Shown here piece by piece: positions 1-9,279 of a DNA stretch of 64,000 nt. Within the stretch, counting starts at the first letter, position 1, and each line of letters starts with the position of its first letter. The DNA lies in NCBI GenBank assembly GCA_025465475.1, contig JAODMR010000141.1, forward strand, positions 1 through 64,000, read 5' to 3'. The notes under the pieces were generated by a model. The model did not search any database and was not told where the DNA came from. It saw only the letters and a program-made list of their open reading frames with translations. Origin of the DNA: Micrococcaceae bacterium. Lineage in GTDB: Bacteria; Actinomycetota; Actinomycetes; Actinomycetales; Micrococcaceae. The position numbers and the translations under genes were made by a program.

Positions 1-1354
1 CTTCCACCGATTGTCCGACGGCAGCCCTGGTCACTGCACGGAGCAGGAAACGGAGCAGCAACGGCAACAGGTGCGGGCCCGGCTCAATGTCCCGCTCAAG
101 CAGGGCTTCGGCCGCCCGGTACCGGCCGAGGTTGAAGTTGGCCCGCGCCAGGACCGCTGCCGCCTCAACCTTCAGGTCGGGGTCATGGATCGCCGCACCG
201 ATCCGTAGCGCAAGGTTGTTCTGGAACAGCTTGCAGGCAAGAACGGCAGCGCGGAGCAGCTGGGTTTCGGGAACCCGGGCACCGCAATCAAGCGCCCAGG
301 TGACCATGCGCAGCAGTGCTTCAGGCGTGCGGGGTTCCTCCTCCAACCGGCTGACCAGGAGCTGATGCAATTGCAGGCTTCGGGCGGCCGGCACCAGGCG
401 ACGCAGCACCTCGCCATAGGCGGGGCTCAACAGCCGCAGCCCCGCGCCCCCCGCGTCATTCGTCAGGGCCACCAATTGCTGCTCCAGCAACTCGTCGACC
501 GCGTCCGGGCCGGCCAGCTCCTCCACCAGTTCCACTGCCACCGGCTCGGCGAGCGCCACGAGGTTGAGGGCTTCCCGGCCGCCGGGTGAGGTCCGCATCA
601 GTTGCCTGCGGACCACCGCTGCGAGGTCTGGGCTGGGTGTTGGACCATCCTCCGACAACAGCCAGATACCGTGGTGTTCGGTCAGGGCGCCGCTGTTCAG
701 CGCTTCCTGCACCAGCAGCCTGAGCACCAGGGGGTTGCCGCCGGAGGCATGCCGGAACGCGTCACTTGTTTCGTTGGGGACATGTCCACCAAGCAGGGCG
801 GTGCACAGCTCGTGGCTTTCCTCTCCGGTCAACGGAAGCAGGTCGAAGCGCTCTGCGGCGCCCTCGTGCCAGAGCCGCAGCATCGGCTGCGGTATGCCGG
901 GGCGTGGCTTGCACGCTGCCACCACCTTGGCCCACCCTGCCTGCACCAACTCGGTGATCATTTCCGCGGTCGCTTCATCCACGGCCTGGGCATCGTCAAC
1001 CAGGATCAGCCCAACACCGGCGGCCGGGTCGGGACCGGTCCCGGCATCGGCGCCGTCGGTGCCCAGGTGCGCCCACAGGGTGCGCAGGACGGCGACCGGG
1101 GAGCTGACATCGGCCACCCCCAGCTGGACCAGGTAGGGTGCCAGCACACCGTAGGGCACCGTGGAGAGGCTGGGGCTCCCCTGGACCCGCAGGACCGACC
1201 GGAAGTGGCCGGTGTCGGCGCTGATCCGGCCGAGCAGGGAAGAAGCGCCCAACCCTGTCTCGGCGACAATGAACACCGCCCGGCAGTCATCCGATGCCAG
1301 GGCTGCCCGGATGGCGCGTTCGGTATCGGCCCGGCCAACCCACGCGCCGGTCAC
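1..1354 (-). CDS. LuxR-type large ATP-binding regulator (LAL/MalT-like), 3' end beyond window
   Basis: About 451 N-terminal codons are visible; the HTH end lies outside the window. The start is a GTG at 1352-1354 inside the GTGA that also carries the TGA stop of the upstream regulator, so the two genes are probably translationally coupled. The protein opens directly on the ATPase domain (MTGAWVGRADTERAIRAAL). The P-loop reads AETGLGASS near residues 33-41: Ala stands where the invariant Walker A Lys should be. Walker B (LILVDDAQAVDEA) is intact. The segment STVPYGVLAPYL resembles the same region of the complete regulator at 9280-12078. A winged-helix and TPR-like helical region follows, as in STAND/LAL proteins. 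Family role (known): ligand- and ATP-gated transcription activation through a C-terminal LuxR HTH. The missing lysine suggests weak or no ATP hydrolysis (inference). Confidence 0.8.
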   Translation of the reverse strand, partial: MTGAWVGRADTERAIRAALASDDCRAVFIVAETGLGASSLLGRISADTGHFRSVLRVQGSPSLSTVPYGVLAPYLVQLGVADVSSPVAVLRTLWAHLGTDGADAGTGPDPAAGVGLILVDDAQAVDEATAEMITELVQAGWAKVVAACKPRPGIPQPMLRLWHEGAAERFDLLPLTGEESHELCTALLGGHVPNETSDAFRHASGGNPLVLRLLVQEALNSGALTEHHGIWLLSEDGPTPSPDLAAVVRRQLMRTSPGGREALNLVALAEPVAVELVEELAGPDAVDELLEQQLVALTNDAGGAGLRLLSPAYGEVLRRLVPAARSLQLHQLLVSRLEEEPRTPEALLRMVTWALDCGARVPETQLLRAAVLACKLFQNNLALRIGAAIHDPDLKVEAAAVLARANFNLGRYRAAEALLERDIEPGPHLLPLLLRFLLRAVTRAAVGQSVE

Positions 1355-4239
1355 CAGGCAGCAGTTCCGGTCCCGGGACGCCGGGTTCGCACCAGGGCGG
1401 TTGGCGCCGGGGAGGAGAGTGCTGCGGGCAACGGGAACGCGTGGGGCAGGGATGGGGTGCCCAAGGATGGCGGGCCCGCGGTTGGGGTGCCCGGAACGGG
1501 CCGGACGTGCAGGGTGGGTTCAATCTCGGCGCGGGAGGTGATGCCGAGTTTGGTGAAGATTTGGTACAGGTGGCCTTCCACCGTCCGTACTGACACATCC
1601 AGGGCGGCAGCGACTTCGCGATTGCTCATGCCTTTCGCCGCCAGTTTGGCCACCTCACGTTCCCGTTCGGTGAGCTCCGGCCCTTCCGTGCGCGGGACCA
1701 ACGGCAGCACGGGCAAGGCACGGACCAGGCGGTCCAACCGGTGTTGCGCCGCCCTCGCCGAAAGCGTGTCCCGCGCGTCCCTGGCAAAATCCACGGCAAG
1801 TACGGCGCAGCGTGACTCCACGGCGTCCAGTTCCAATTCAGAGGCCTGGGCGGCCGCCTCCAGGAGAATCCGGGGGTCCTTGGCCAGGCTTCCCCGGGCA
1901 ACAGTCTGGTTAAGCTCAGCCATCGGCCCCTGGCGGCGGGCTGACACCTCCTCCAGACGCTGCAACTCCTCATCGCTGCCATGAACTGTCGCGCCGAAAA
2001 GGCTGATGGAAGCGGTGGTGAACCGGCCGGCAGCCAGGTCCAATGCCGCAGACTCGAGCAGACGCTCCTTGGCCTTGGGGTCCCCCAACCAGCGCCTGGC
2101 CATGTGGCCGCAGAACTCGGCCATGGAGGTGACAAGCCAGTCGGCATCGGGGCCATCCACGGGTGAGGCAGACAGGAACGCGGTTGCCTCCCGCGCGTCG
2201 TCAACCTGCGCGTAGGCGAAGGCGAGCGCCTGGTGCGCGAGCCGGGAGAACATCCGCTCGGCGTGGCTCTCCAGCTGCGCCTTGCCGGCCAGCAGGGAAC
2301 CGATTGCGAGATCTCCCCGTCCGGCGTAGGTGTACGCCAGGCCGAGACCCAATTCCACCATGGCGCCGCTGTAGGGCATGGTCGCGGGGCGTTCGTCCAT
2401 GGCGTTCGTCAGCAGGCGGATGCAGGTCCGCCATTGCCCGGTGAACAGCAGGGCGGCGAACAGGCCCTCGCGGCACCGGTCATTCAGTCGCTGCTGGACG
2501 CCCGTCTGGAGGGCCAGTTCCCGCACTTCCGCGGCCAGCCCGAGCGCGTCCAATTCCCGCCCGGTCAACGCGTAGGCCAACACCAGCAGGCTGCCGCAGT
2601 CCAGCCGCACGCCGGTGGTCAGGCCGTTGCGCCATCTTGCCTCCAGCCGGTCCACGATCGCGGAAAACTCGCCCCGATGGGAGCGTTCCGCCAGTTCAGC
2701 CACTTCCAGAACCTGTAGGACGGCCTCCTGTGCGCTGTCTGCTCCCCCTGAGGTTCCTTGATTCCCCTGCACCGAGGTTCGGGCGGCCGCAAGAACCTGG
2801 GCCACCCGTTCGGGCCGGCCGGCGGAGAGCTCTGCCAGGGCAAAATCGAGCCAATAGGACCCGACGGCGCCCAAGGGCAGTCCTTCCAGTTTTGCGGGAG
2901 AAACCTTCTCCAGGACGGCCACGGCTCCTGCAGGATCCCCCTGTTGCAGCATGGCAGCCGCGCGGTGCTGCATGGCCGTCACCCAGTTCCCGTCCGCCGG
3001 GCCGAACCGTTCCAGGCAGCGCAGCGCGAACACCGGGTCGGATCGACCCAGAGCCGCTGCCGCTGCCGCCAGTGCCGTCTCCGGGGCAAGTCCAAGCTGG
3101 CAGTCCAGGGAAAGGGCGGCAAAGTTCAGCACCTCCTCGGTTGTCAGCGGTGTGTCCAGTTCACCCAGGACGCGTGACAGCTGGCGGTGCATGCGTTGGC
3201 GCTGGGATAGCTGGAGCCAGCCTCGAATGACCTCTGCCATGTAGGGTTCCCGCAAAGAAGCCCAGCGGCCCTCCTCGCCGGTCACCACCATCAGGCCCGA
3301 CTCTTCCAGCCGCACGAGCACTTCAGGGTCCACCAGACGGATCAGGACAAACAGGGGAATCCGCCGCGTCAGGGCCAGATACTCCATGGCAGCGGTTGCC
3401 TCGGGATCATGGCTGTCCAGCCGTGCCCGTACCAGTTCGCCAAGCACCTTGTCGGATTCCAGCACGATGGGACCGCTGATCGTCCACACGTCATTGCGTA
3501 GCTGCAGGTTCCCCGTCCGCCGCTGTTCGGTGACGATGGCGTGCAGTACGAGCGGATTGCCGCTGCTGCTGGCGTGAAGCGTGGTGACTGCCGCAGCGGA
3601 CACCCGGTTGTGCAGGACGCCGTGCAGCAGGGTGGCGACTTCTTCCCGGGTAAAGGCATCCAGTTCAACACTTGCCAGCACGCGATCCTTGAGCAGCCAC
3701 AGGAAATCTTCGGGCAGGTCGGAGGTGCTGCGGGCCAGCACCAGGATCTTGGCCGTGCCGCTCAACAGCAGGTGCATCAGAAGCGCAATGCTCATGCCGT
3801 CGATCGCCGGCAGGTCATCGAGGATGACGAGTACGGGACGCCCGGCCGCATCCGCACGGATCAGCCCGGCCATGCCGTGCACTGCCGCTTCAGGCCTGCC
3901 CAGGGTTTCCGGCTCCAGTTTCGCGGCGAGGAACGCCACCTGGCCAAACGGGGACGCGGTGCCCCTGCTGGTGCCATGCAGTTTGATGATGTGGGTGTCC
4001 CCGGCCAGTGCGCTTTCGACGGCGCGGGCGAGCGTGGTTTTTCCGACTCCGAGGGGGCCGGTGATGACGACGCCCCGGAACGCCGGGTTTCCCAACTGGT
4101 CCAGCACGGAGGAAGCAACGTCCTGGCGCAGCACGGAAGACCACAGGCGGCGTTCGGCCGCGCCCATGGCACGCTGCGCTCCGACGGGACCGCCCAGCAA
4201 CGCTGCTGAGGGCACGCCAGGAGGTGAATCCACGCTCAC
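1351..4239 (-). CDS. LuxR-type large ATP-binding regulator (LAL/MalT-like)
   Basis: 962 aa. GTG start with a GGGGG stretch about six bases upstream. N-terminal P-loop GPLGVGKTT (residues 61-69), Walker B LVILDDLPAIDG, then a long alpha-helical TPR-like region and a LuxR HTH at about 856-909 (LTEREREVAKLAAKGMSNRE and VSVRTVEGHLYQIFTKLG). This is the LAL architecture; family members act as cytoplasmic activators responding to small ligands or protein partners. Unusually, about 53 residues rich in Pro, Ala and Thr follow the HTH, which normally ends such proteins. Its TGA overlaps the GTG start of the next regulator (GTGA at 1351-1354). It lies downstream of an exopolysaccharide-type sugar transferase on the same strand, 182 bp away, so polysaccharide control is a reasonable but unproven guess. 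Confidence 0.88.
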   Translation of the reverse strand: MSVDSPPGVPSAALLGGPVGAQRAMGAAERRLWSSVLRQDVASSVLDQLGNPAFRGVVITGPLGVGKTTLARAVESALAGDTHIIKLHGTSRGTASPFGQVAFLAAKLEPETLGRPEAAVHGMAGLIRADAAGRPVLVILDDLPAIDGMSIALLMHLLLSGTAKILVLARSTSDLPEDFLWLLKDRVLASVELDAFTREEVATLLHGVLHNRVSAAAVTTLHASSSGNPLVLHAIVTEQRRTGNLQLRNDVWTISGPIVLESDKVLGELVRARLDSHDPEATAAMEYLALTRRIPLFVLIRLVDPEVLVRLEESGLMVVTGEEGRWASLREPYMAEVIRGWLQLSQRQRMHRQLSRVLGELDTPLTTEEVLNFAALSLDCQLGLAPETALAAAAAALGRSDPVFALRCLERFGPADGNWVTAMQHRAAAMLQQGDPAGAVAVLEKVSPAKLEGLPLGAVGSYWLDFALAELSAGRPERVAQVLAAARTSVQGNQGTSGGADSAQEAVLQVLEVAELAERSHRGEFSAIVDRLEARWRNGLTTGVRLDCGSLLVLAYALTGRELDALGLAAEVRELALQTGVQQRLNDRCREGLFAALLFTGQWRTCIRLLTNAMDERPATMPYSGAMVELGLGLAYTYAGRGDLAIGSLLAGKAQLESHAERMFSRLAHQALAFAYAQVDDAREATAFLSASPVDGPDADWLVTSMAEFCGHMARRWLGDPKAKERLLESAALDLAAGRFTTASISLFGATVHGSDEELQRLEEVSARRQGPMAELNQTVARGSLAKDPRILLEAAAQASELELDAVESRCAVLAVDFARDARDTLSARAAQHRLDRLVRALPVLPLVPRTEGPELTEREREVAKLAAKGMSNREVAAALDVSVRTVEGHLYQIFTKLGITSRAEIEPTLHVRPVPGTPTAGPPSLGTPSLPHAFPLPAALSSPAPTALVRTRRPGTGTAAW

Positions 4240-4421
4240 TTTTTACCCCCGTGGCCGTGAACCGATTGGATACGCAGATGGCTCTGTCGTTGCAGTCACC
4301 TTACAGGCAAAAATCGGCCTCACAAACGGCGTTCCACGCAGCGATACCGGCAACGCGGGAGAATGGTATGGCGCCCTCGGCCGGCGGGCGCTATACCGGG
4401 AAGCGACGGTGCTGGCGGCGG

Positions 4422-5963
4422 CTAGAAGGCCCCGACCGGCTTGACCAGCATGCGGGCGGTGCGGACGATGATCATCAGGTCCATGGCGATGGACCAGTTC
4501 TCCACGTAGTAGAGGTCCAGCCGGACGCTGTCCTCCCAGCTGAGGTCCGAGCGACCGTTGACCTGCCACATGCCGGTCAGACCCGGTTTGATGTACAACC
4601 GCCGGTGCACGGAACCGGTGTAGGCGGTGACCTCACTTTGCAGCGGGGGCCGCGGGCCAACCAGGCTCATGTCACCCTTGAGGACGTTCCAAATCTGGGG
4701 CAGTTCGTCCAGGGAGTATTTGCGCAGGGTTCGCCCTGCCTTGGTTACCCGTGGATCATCGCGCAGTTTGAACAGTGGACCGGCGCCCTCATTGTGTTCG
4801 CGGAGCGCCTCGAGGTCCTGCTCAGCGGTTTGCACCATGGAACGGAACTTGTACATCCAAAAGGTCCTGCCGCCCCGGCCGATCCGCTGCTGGCGGAAGA
4901 CGACTGGCCCGGCGCTGTCACGGTGGACCCAGAGAGCGATGCACGCAAGCAGCGGCAGCAGCAGCAACAGGGCTGTACCGGCCAGGACAACGTCCAGCAT
5001 TCGCTTGAGCAGGTGTTTGACGCCGGAGAACTGCGGCAACTCAACATGCATGAGGGGCAAACCCTCAACGGGCCGGAAGTGGATCCGCGGGCCGGCAACG
5101 TTCGTCATTCCGGTGGCGAGCACCAGTCCGGTGTTGCTTTCCTCCAATTGCCATCCCAGGTTCCGGATGTAGTCATTGCCTCCCTTGACGCGTCCGGCGA
5201 CGACGACGGCGTCTGCCTGTACACGGGCTGCGGCGGCAACGACGTCGTCCAGGCCTGCGACGACGGGGATGCTTCGGCCCTCGACGGCGACGGATTCCTT
5301 CCGGTTTTTGCCCTGCACCGCGGCGCCCACAACGTCGTAGGCGGCCCCGGACTTGCGCTGGATCTGATTAATGACGTACCGGACGTCGTCGGGCCTGCCG
5401 AGCACCACGACCCGGGAAAGGTAATGGCCCCTGACCCGCTGCCGTGTCAGCCAGGAACGCCAGAGCCAGCGAACAAGGGGGAGGCAGATCAGGCCGAGGG
5501 GCAGCGCGATGGCGAAGTATCCCCTGGAGAGGTCCAGCTTGAGGGCCAGGATCATGATGGCCAAGATGCCGAAGACCAGCAGGGTGGCGTTGATGACCCG
5601 CTTGTATTCCTCGGAGCCGATGCCCAGCGCCCGGACTTCCCGGCTGCGAAAAGCCTCCAGGGTGCCTAGCCAGGCGAGCGCGATGAATCCCGCCACCAGG
5701 GGTGCCTGGGCATCAGGCAGGACCACGGCTTGGCCGGGTTCCAGGCCAAACCGCAGCAGGTGGGCCGCGGCGAGGACCAGGCACACGACGGCGATGTCTC
5801 CTGCGAGCAGCAGACGTTGATATTGGCGGGACCAGGCCGTGCCGGGCTGCAGGCTGCCGGAGTCCGGCGTCCGCGGCCGAACGTAGCCAACCTTTGGGTA
5901 CTGGACCTGGAGCTCGGAGGTACCGGTGGAAGTGCTGCCGACACCTATGTCTGTCGCTGTCAC
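4422..5963 (-). CDS. Polyprenyl-phosphate sugar-1-phosphate transferase (exopolysaccharide initiation)
   Basis: 513 aa from the GTG at 5961-5963, chosen because AGGACGG sits upstream; an in-frame start at 6158 would add a low-complexity Arg/Pro extension. Several hydrophobic helices occur at the N-terminus (for example GDIAVVCLVLAAAHLL), followed by a Rossmann-like CoA-binding_3 region (SRVVVLGRPDDVRYVINQIQ), another membrane helix, and a C-terminal bacterial sugar transferase domain with KRMLDVVLAG, GRTFWMYKFRSM, SLDELPQIWNVLKGDMSLVG and KPGLTGMWQVNGRSD. This is the WcaJ/WbaP/CpsE-type family. Members move a hexose-1-phosphate from a nucleotide sugar to undecaprenyl phosphate at the cytoplasmic face, the first step of exo- or capsular polysaccharide assembly. 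No other polysaccharide assembly gene adjoins it; it is enclosed by LAL regulators. The sugar used cannot be read from sequence. Confidence 0.9.
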   Translation of the reverse strand: MTATDIGVGSTSTGTSELQVQYPKVGYVRPRTPDSGSLQPGTAWSRQYQRLLLAGDIAVVCLVLAAAHLLRFGLEPGQAVVLPDAQAPLVAGFIALAWLGTLEAFRSREVRALGIGSEEYKRVINATLLVFGILAIMILALKLDLSRGYFAIALPLGLICLPLVRWLWRSWLTRQRVRGHYLSRVVVLGRPDDVRYVINQIQRKSGAAYDVVGAAVQGKNRKESVAVEGRSIPVVAGLDDVVAAAARVQADAVVVAGRVKGGNDYIRNLGWQLEESNTGLVLATGMTNVAGPRIHFRPVEGLPLMHVELPQFSGVKHLLKRMLDVVLAGTALLLLLPLLACIALWVHRDSAGPVVFRQQRIGRGGRTFWMYKFRSMVQTAEQDLEALREHNEGAGPLFKLRDDPRVTKAGRTLRKYSLDELPQIWNVLKGDMSLVGPRPPLQSEVTAYTGSVHRRLYIKPGLTGMWQVNGRSDLSWEDSVRLDLYYVENWSIAMDLMIIVRTARMLVKPVGAF

Positions 5964-6301
5964 TCGTCTACCCGTCCTGCTGTTGAAGGGGACCGACGAC
6001 GCCGGGGGAAGCCTCGGTCTCAGAAGGCTATGGCGCCGCCGGCCCCGCGCGGGGACCGGCCGCTCGTACGCGGACGGAGCTGCTTGGCGCAGCTGCCGGA
6101 AGCCGCTCCCAATGGCGGAGGAGGCATCTGCCCCCGCCGCCGGAAGTGGCCGGTACACCCCACGTTAGGCTTGGCCCCAGCCGGCTGCACGAGTACACAG
6201 ACGTGTTGTTTGAGCCCGGACTACCCCAAAAATCTGGTGTTCGATACCGGTGACGATAGCGAACCACTTGCCCGAATAGGGGCACCACTGGTTGACCGTC
6301 T
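5964..6301. other. Intergenic region upstream of the sugar transferase
   Basis: About 338 bp between the end of the 6302-8992 regulator and the chosen transferase start. If translation began at 6158, the right 195 bp would be coding, but that stretch encodes only an Arg/Pro/Ala-rich tract without a fold. No clear sigma-70 promoter or hairpin terminator was recognised. It is the likely site of the transferase promoter. Confidence 0.4.
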
Positions 6302-8992
6302 TTAGGTATCCAGATCAGAGGCCAAAGCCTTAGCCAGCTCCGCCCGGCTGGAGACGTGCAGCTTGGCATAAATCTGGTAAAGATGGCCCTCGACGGTCCG
6401 CACGGAAATGCGCATATGCTCCGCGATCTCCTTATTGCTCGCACCCATCGCAGCGCGCCTGGCCACCAGGGCTTCGCGGGGGGTGAGCGCGTCCAGTAGA
6501 TCTGGAACGGCGGGTACGGCGGCGACGTGCGGGTTCTCCTCGACTCGGCTCTGAACCGAGCGCAGCACGGCGCGGTTGCCGGATGCGGAAGCGACCTTTT
6601 GGGCGGCCGCGGCAATATCAACGGCGAACAGGCTGTTGCCGCTTTCGGTCGCCAGGTTCATTGCCACCAACAGCAGCTGCGCGTCCCTGCCTGCCAGGCC
6701 CTTGGCGTATGCCTCGCAGAGCTTGGCGAAGGGGCCCTGGGTCTGGGCTGCAAGGGCCAGCAGGCGGTCGACGGAGGAGCTGTCCCCCAAGCGGACGGCG
6801 GCGCTAAGGGCCACAAGTTCCAGGCCATAGGCTCCTTCGGCCTGTTGTTCCGCCGCCAGCGCGCGCAGTTGGGACACAGCGTCGGTCAGGGAGGAAGCAA
6901 CCCCGGCTGTCAGGGCGACAAAGTACTCAACGCGCCGTTGCATGTCACGGGTGAGCCCGGAAACAGCCAACTCAAGGCGGACCCCGTGCGAACCTGTCCG
7001 GTCAAACTTCCCTTGCAGCGCCCAGCAGTAGTCAGCGGCAGCGGCGGCCACAGCTGCCAGGTCAGCGGGGTCTCCCTCTCCGAGCTGCTGCAGCGCCGGT
7101 TCCAGGTATCGCAACGCCTCGTCCGCGCGGCCCGCGTACGCAGAAATCAGGCCTTCGACCACTTCGCCGGCCGTTCCGTCGTGCGCGCCAGCGGTCCGGG
7201 TACTGCCACGCAGGGTCAGGTCCGCGTCGGAGGGTATCCCGGTAATCATGAACAGGTAGCCCAGGCGGCCGGTTACCGAGGCGCGGCACCAGGCGGACAC
7301 CCCCGAGCGTGGCAGGGCCTGCGCCAGGGCCGCTGCCAGTTCAAGCGCTTCATCCTGCTTATCCGTCGCCGCCCAGGCTTGTCCCTGCAGGGCATCGGCC
7401 TGCAGCCGAAGGTCCATGGGCGCGTCCCGCCAGGCCTGCCGATCCGCGCCGAGCACCTCCGTCACGGCGCGATATTTGCCCTCATCGGCCGCAAGCTCTG
7501 CCTTTCCCAGCTGCACCATCAGGCTCAGCAGGGCCGCGGCCGTGCCGGTGGCCGCCGCCGTGCCACCGTGTTCCTTGGCGTCGGAGGCCTTGGCATCGGA
7601 GGCAAGGAGGTCTTCCGCCTGCTGCAGCGCAGCGGACCGTTCTGCCGACGTTCTGCGGATGCGTGCTTCGAGCAGGAGCAGCGCCACTTCCACCGCGGCC
7701 GGGAGCGGGCCCCGGAGGGTGCCGCGGATATGTTCAATGGCCACGACGGCAGCCTGGGGTTCCCCGCGCACCGCGTAGGCGCGGCCTATCTCCAGCACGG
7801 CGGCAGGATGGGCAAGGTAACCGGGTACCGCTGAGGCAAAGCGCAGGGCCAGGTCCGGTTCCAGGGCCTCGTTGGCGGCACCGGCCACCCGCAGCAGGAC
7901 CTCCGCAGACAAGGGGACGGCACAGTCGAGGCACCAGGCGGCATAGTGGAAAGCTGAGACAGGGGGCAACTCGTCTTCGCCGCATTCCTGCCGAAGTTTG
8001 TACAGCAACTCGGCCCGGCGGCGGAGCCCCACCTGAGCGGCGATCACCTCGGCCGTCAACGGACAGGCGAACCGAACGTTGCGCCGTTCTGAGCTCCCGA
8101 TTTCCAGCAGTCCCTGATCCTCTAACCGGCTGAGCGCGTCGGAAGGCTCGAGCCGGAGCAGCAGAGGCAGGGAAATGAAACCGCAGAGAGCCACCAGCTC
8201 CAACAGTTCATGCTCGGTTCGGTGCAGGCGGGTCAGCGGCCCTGTAACCGCGTCCGTGAGTTGGGGACCGTGCGTCACCGGTGCCGAGGTAAGCACCCAA
8301 AAGCCCCCCTTGGATTTCAGCCGTCCCGCGTGAACGTACTCCTTCGCCAGCAGTTGCAGCAGCCGGGGGTTGCCCTCGGTGGCGTGCCACAGCTCCGTGA
8401 CGGCAGCCCTGGTCGGCCGATCCTTGAGCAAGGCGTGCAACATCCGTCCCGCCTCGGCCTGGGATAGTCCGTCAACGTCGATCCGCCGGAGCCATCCTTC
8501 GTGCCAGAGGCTGAGGAAATCGTCGTGGCACGCGTCCAGGTTTTGGCAGATGACGACCAGGCGCACCGTCCTGTTCAGGGCCAGTTGGCTGATAATCAGG
8601 GCCGACAGCTCGTCAACTTCATCCGCATTGTCCACGACGAGAACCAGTTGCCGGTTACGGCCGCGGTCACGGAGGCGCCGTGTGAGGGTCTGCAGCAGGA
8701 GCACCGGCTCCTCCCGCACGGAAACGTCCAGCTCGCCCAGGAGGAATCCGAGGGTTCCCAGGGGCACGCCCATGAGCAGGGCGCTGCCGCGGACGGGCAG
8801 GACGTCCACGTTCGCGCCAGGCAGCGCCGACTGGACCAGTGTGGTCTTGCCGGCGCCGCGTTTGCCCACCAGGACGGCACCCAGATAGTGCGGCGACGCG
8901 AGCGCGTCCAGAAGCCCGGAGGCAAGTTCGTTTCGTGGCATCAAGGGGGGCGCGTTCATCCGGACACCTGGGGAGGAGTGGTCAGAGGGCAT
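6302..8992 (-). CDS. LuxR-type large ATP-binding regulator (LAL/MalT-like)
   Basis: 896 aa from the ATG at 8990-8992 (MPSDHSSPGV), preceded by GGGAAGGG; a longer in-frame form from 9058 adds 22 Arg-rich residues and is less likely. P-loop VGKRGAGKTT (residues 42-51), Walker B LVLVVDNADEVDEL (Asn after the Asp), winged-helix region, long TPR-like helical repeats, and a C-terminal LuxR HTH at about 836-896 (ASNKEIAEHMRISVRTVEGH then LYQIYAKLHVSSRAELAKAL). It is a paralogue of its neighbours but clearly diverged from them. It precedes the sugar transferase on the same strand, with about 340 bp between. A dyad at 9083-9109 lies about 90-120 bp upstream of its start and may control it. The ligand and target genes are unknown. 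Confidence 0.87.
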   Translation of the reverse strand: MPSDHSSPGVRMNAPPLMPRNELASGLLDALASPHYLGAVLVGKRGAGKTTLVQSALPGANVDVLPVRGSALLMGVPLGTLGFLLGELDVSVREEPVLLLQTLTRRLRDRGRNRQLVLVVDNADEVDELSALIISQLALNRTVRLVVICQNLDACHDDFLSLWHEGWLRRIDVDGLSQAEAGRMLHALLKDRPTRAAVTELWHATEGNPRLLQLLAKEYVHAGRLKSKGGFWVLTSAPVTHGPQLTDAVTGPLTRLHRTEHELLELVALCGFISLPLLLRLEPSDALSRLEDQGLLEIGSSERRNVRFACPLTAEVIAAQVGLRRRAELLYKLRQECGEDELPPVSAFHYAAWCLDCAVPLSAEVLLRVAGAANEALEPDLALRFASAVPGYLAHPAAVLEIGRAYAVRGEPQAAVVAIEHIRGTLRGPLPAAVEVALLLLEARIRRTSAERSAALQQAEDLLASDAKASDAKEHGGTAAATGTAAALLSLMVQLGKAELAADEGKYRAVTEVLGADRQAWRDAPMDLRLQADALQGQAWAATDKQDEALELAAALAQALPRSGVSAWCRASVTGRLGYLFMITGIPSDADLTLRGSTRTAGAHDGTAGEVVEGLISAYAGRADEALRYLEPALQQLGEGDPADLAAVAAAAADYCWALQGKFDRTGSHGVRLELAVSGLTRDMQRRVEYFVALTAGVASSLTDAVSQLRALAAEQQAEGAYGLELVALSAAVRLGDSSSVDRLLALAAQTQGPFAKLCEAYAKGLAGRDAQLLLVAMNLATESGNSLFAVDIAAAAQKVASASGNRAVLRSVQSRVEENPHVAAVPAVPDLLDALTPREALVARRAAMGASNKEIAEHMRISVRTVEGHLYQIYAKLHVSSRAELAKALASDLDT

Positions 8993-9082
8993 GGCGTTGC
9001 CCTTCCCGCCCTGTGGCCGACATCGACGTCGGTAGCGGAATGCAGAACCGATTTCCACCCGAAAGGCCTGTATAGCTCACGT

Positions 9083-9109
9083 TTCCCAGCTTTCCCCTGC
9101 TACTGGGAA
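9083..9109. promoter_or_regulatory. Inverted repeat upstream of the third LAL regulator
   Basis: TTCCCAG (9083-9089) and CTGGGAA (9103-9109) form perfect 7-bp arms around a 13-bp spacer. On the minus strand a TATACA (9069-9074) lies just downstream, in a position compatible with a -10 box, but no good -35 was found. The dyad could be an operator for the 6302-8992 gene or a stem at the 3' end of the 9280-14861 gene pair. There is no U-tract, so an intrinsic terminator is unlikely. Confidence 0.35.
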
Positions 9110-9279
9110 GTCTAGGGAGGGCCGGTGCATCCCGGCGTGAGTAGTTTCTACCCGTTTCCTTGGCTGGGCCACCGGCCGGACGGGACTGGACCGATATACC
9201 GCGCCCGGATTCAGCGTTCCGGACCGCTCCCGATTTACGGACCGAGGCTATGGGAGACCCGCAACGAGTTTCAGGTCCG

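Noticed and set aside
602-1984. Long plus-strand open frames opposite the LAL genes (also 3541-4209, 4224-5669, 6527-7834, 12177-13307)
   Set aside because: They lie antisense to genes with clear domains, have no recognisable motifs, and are the usual shadow frames of GC-rich coding DNA.
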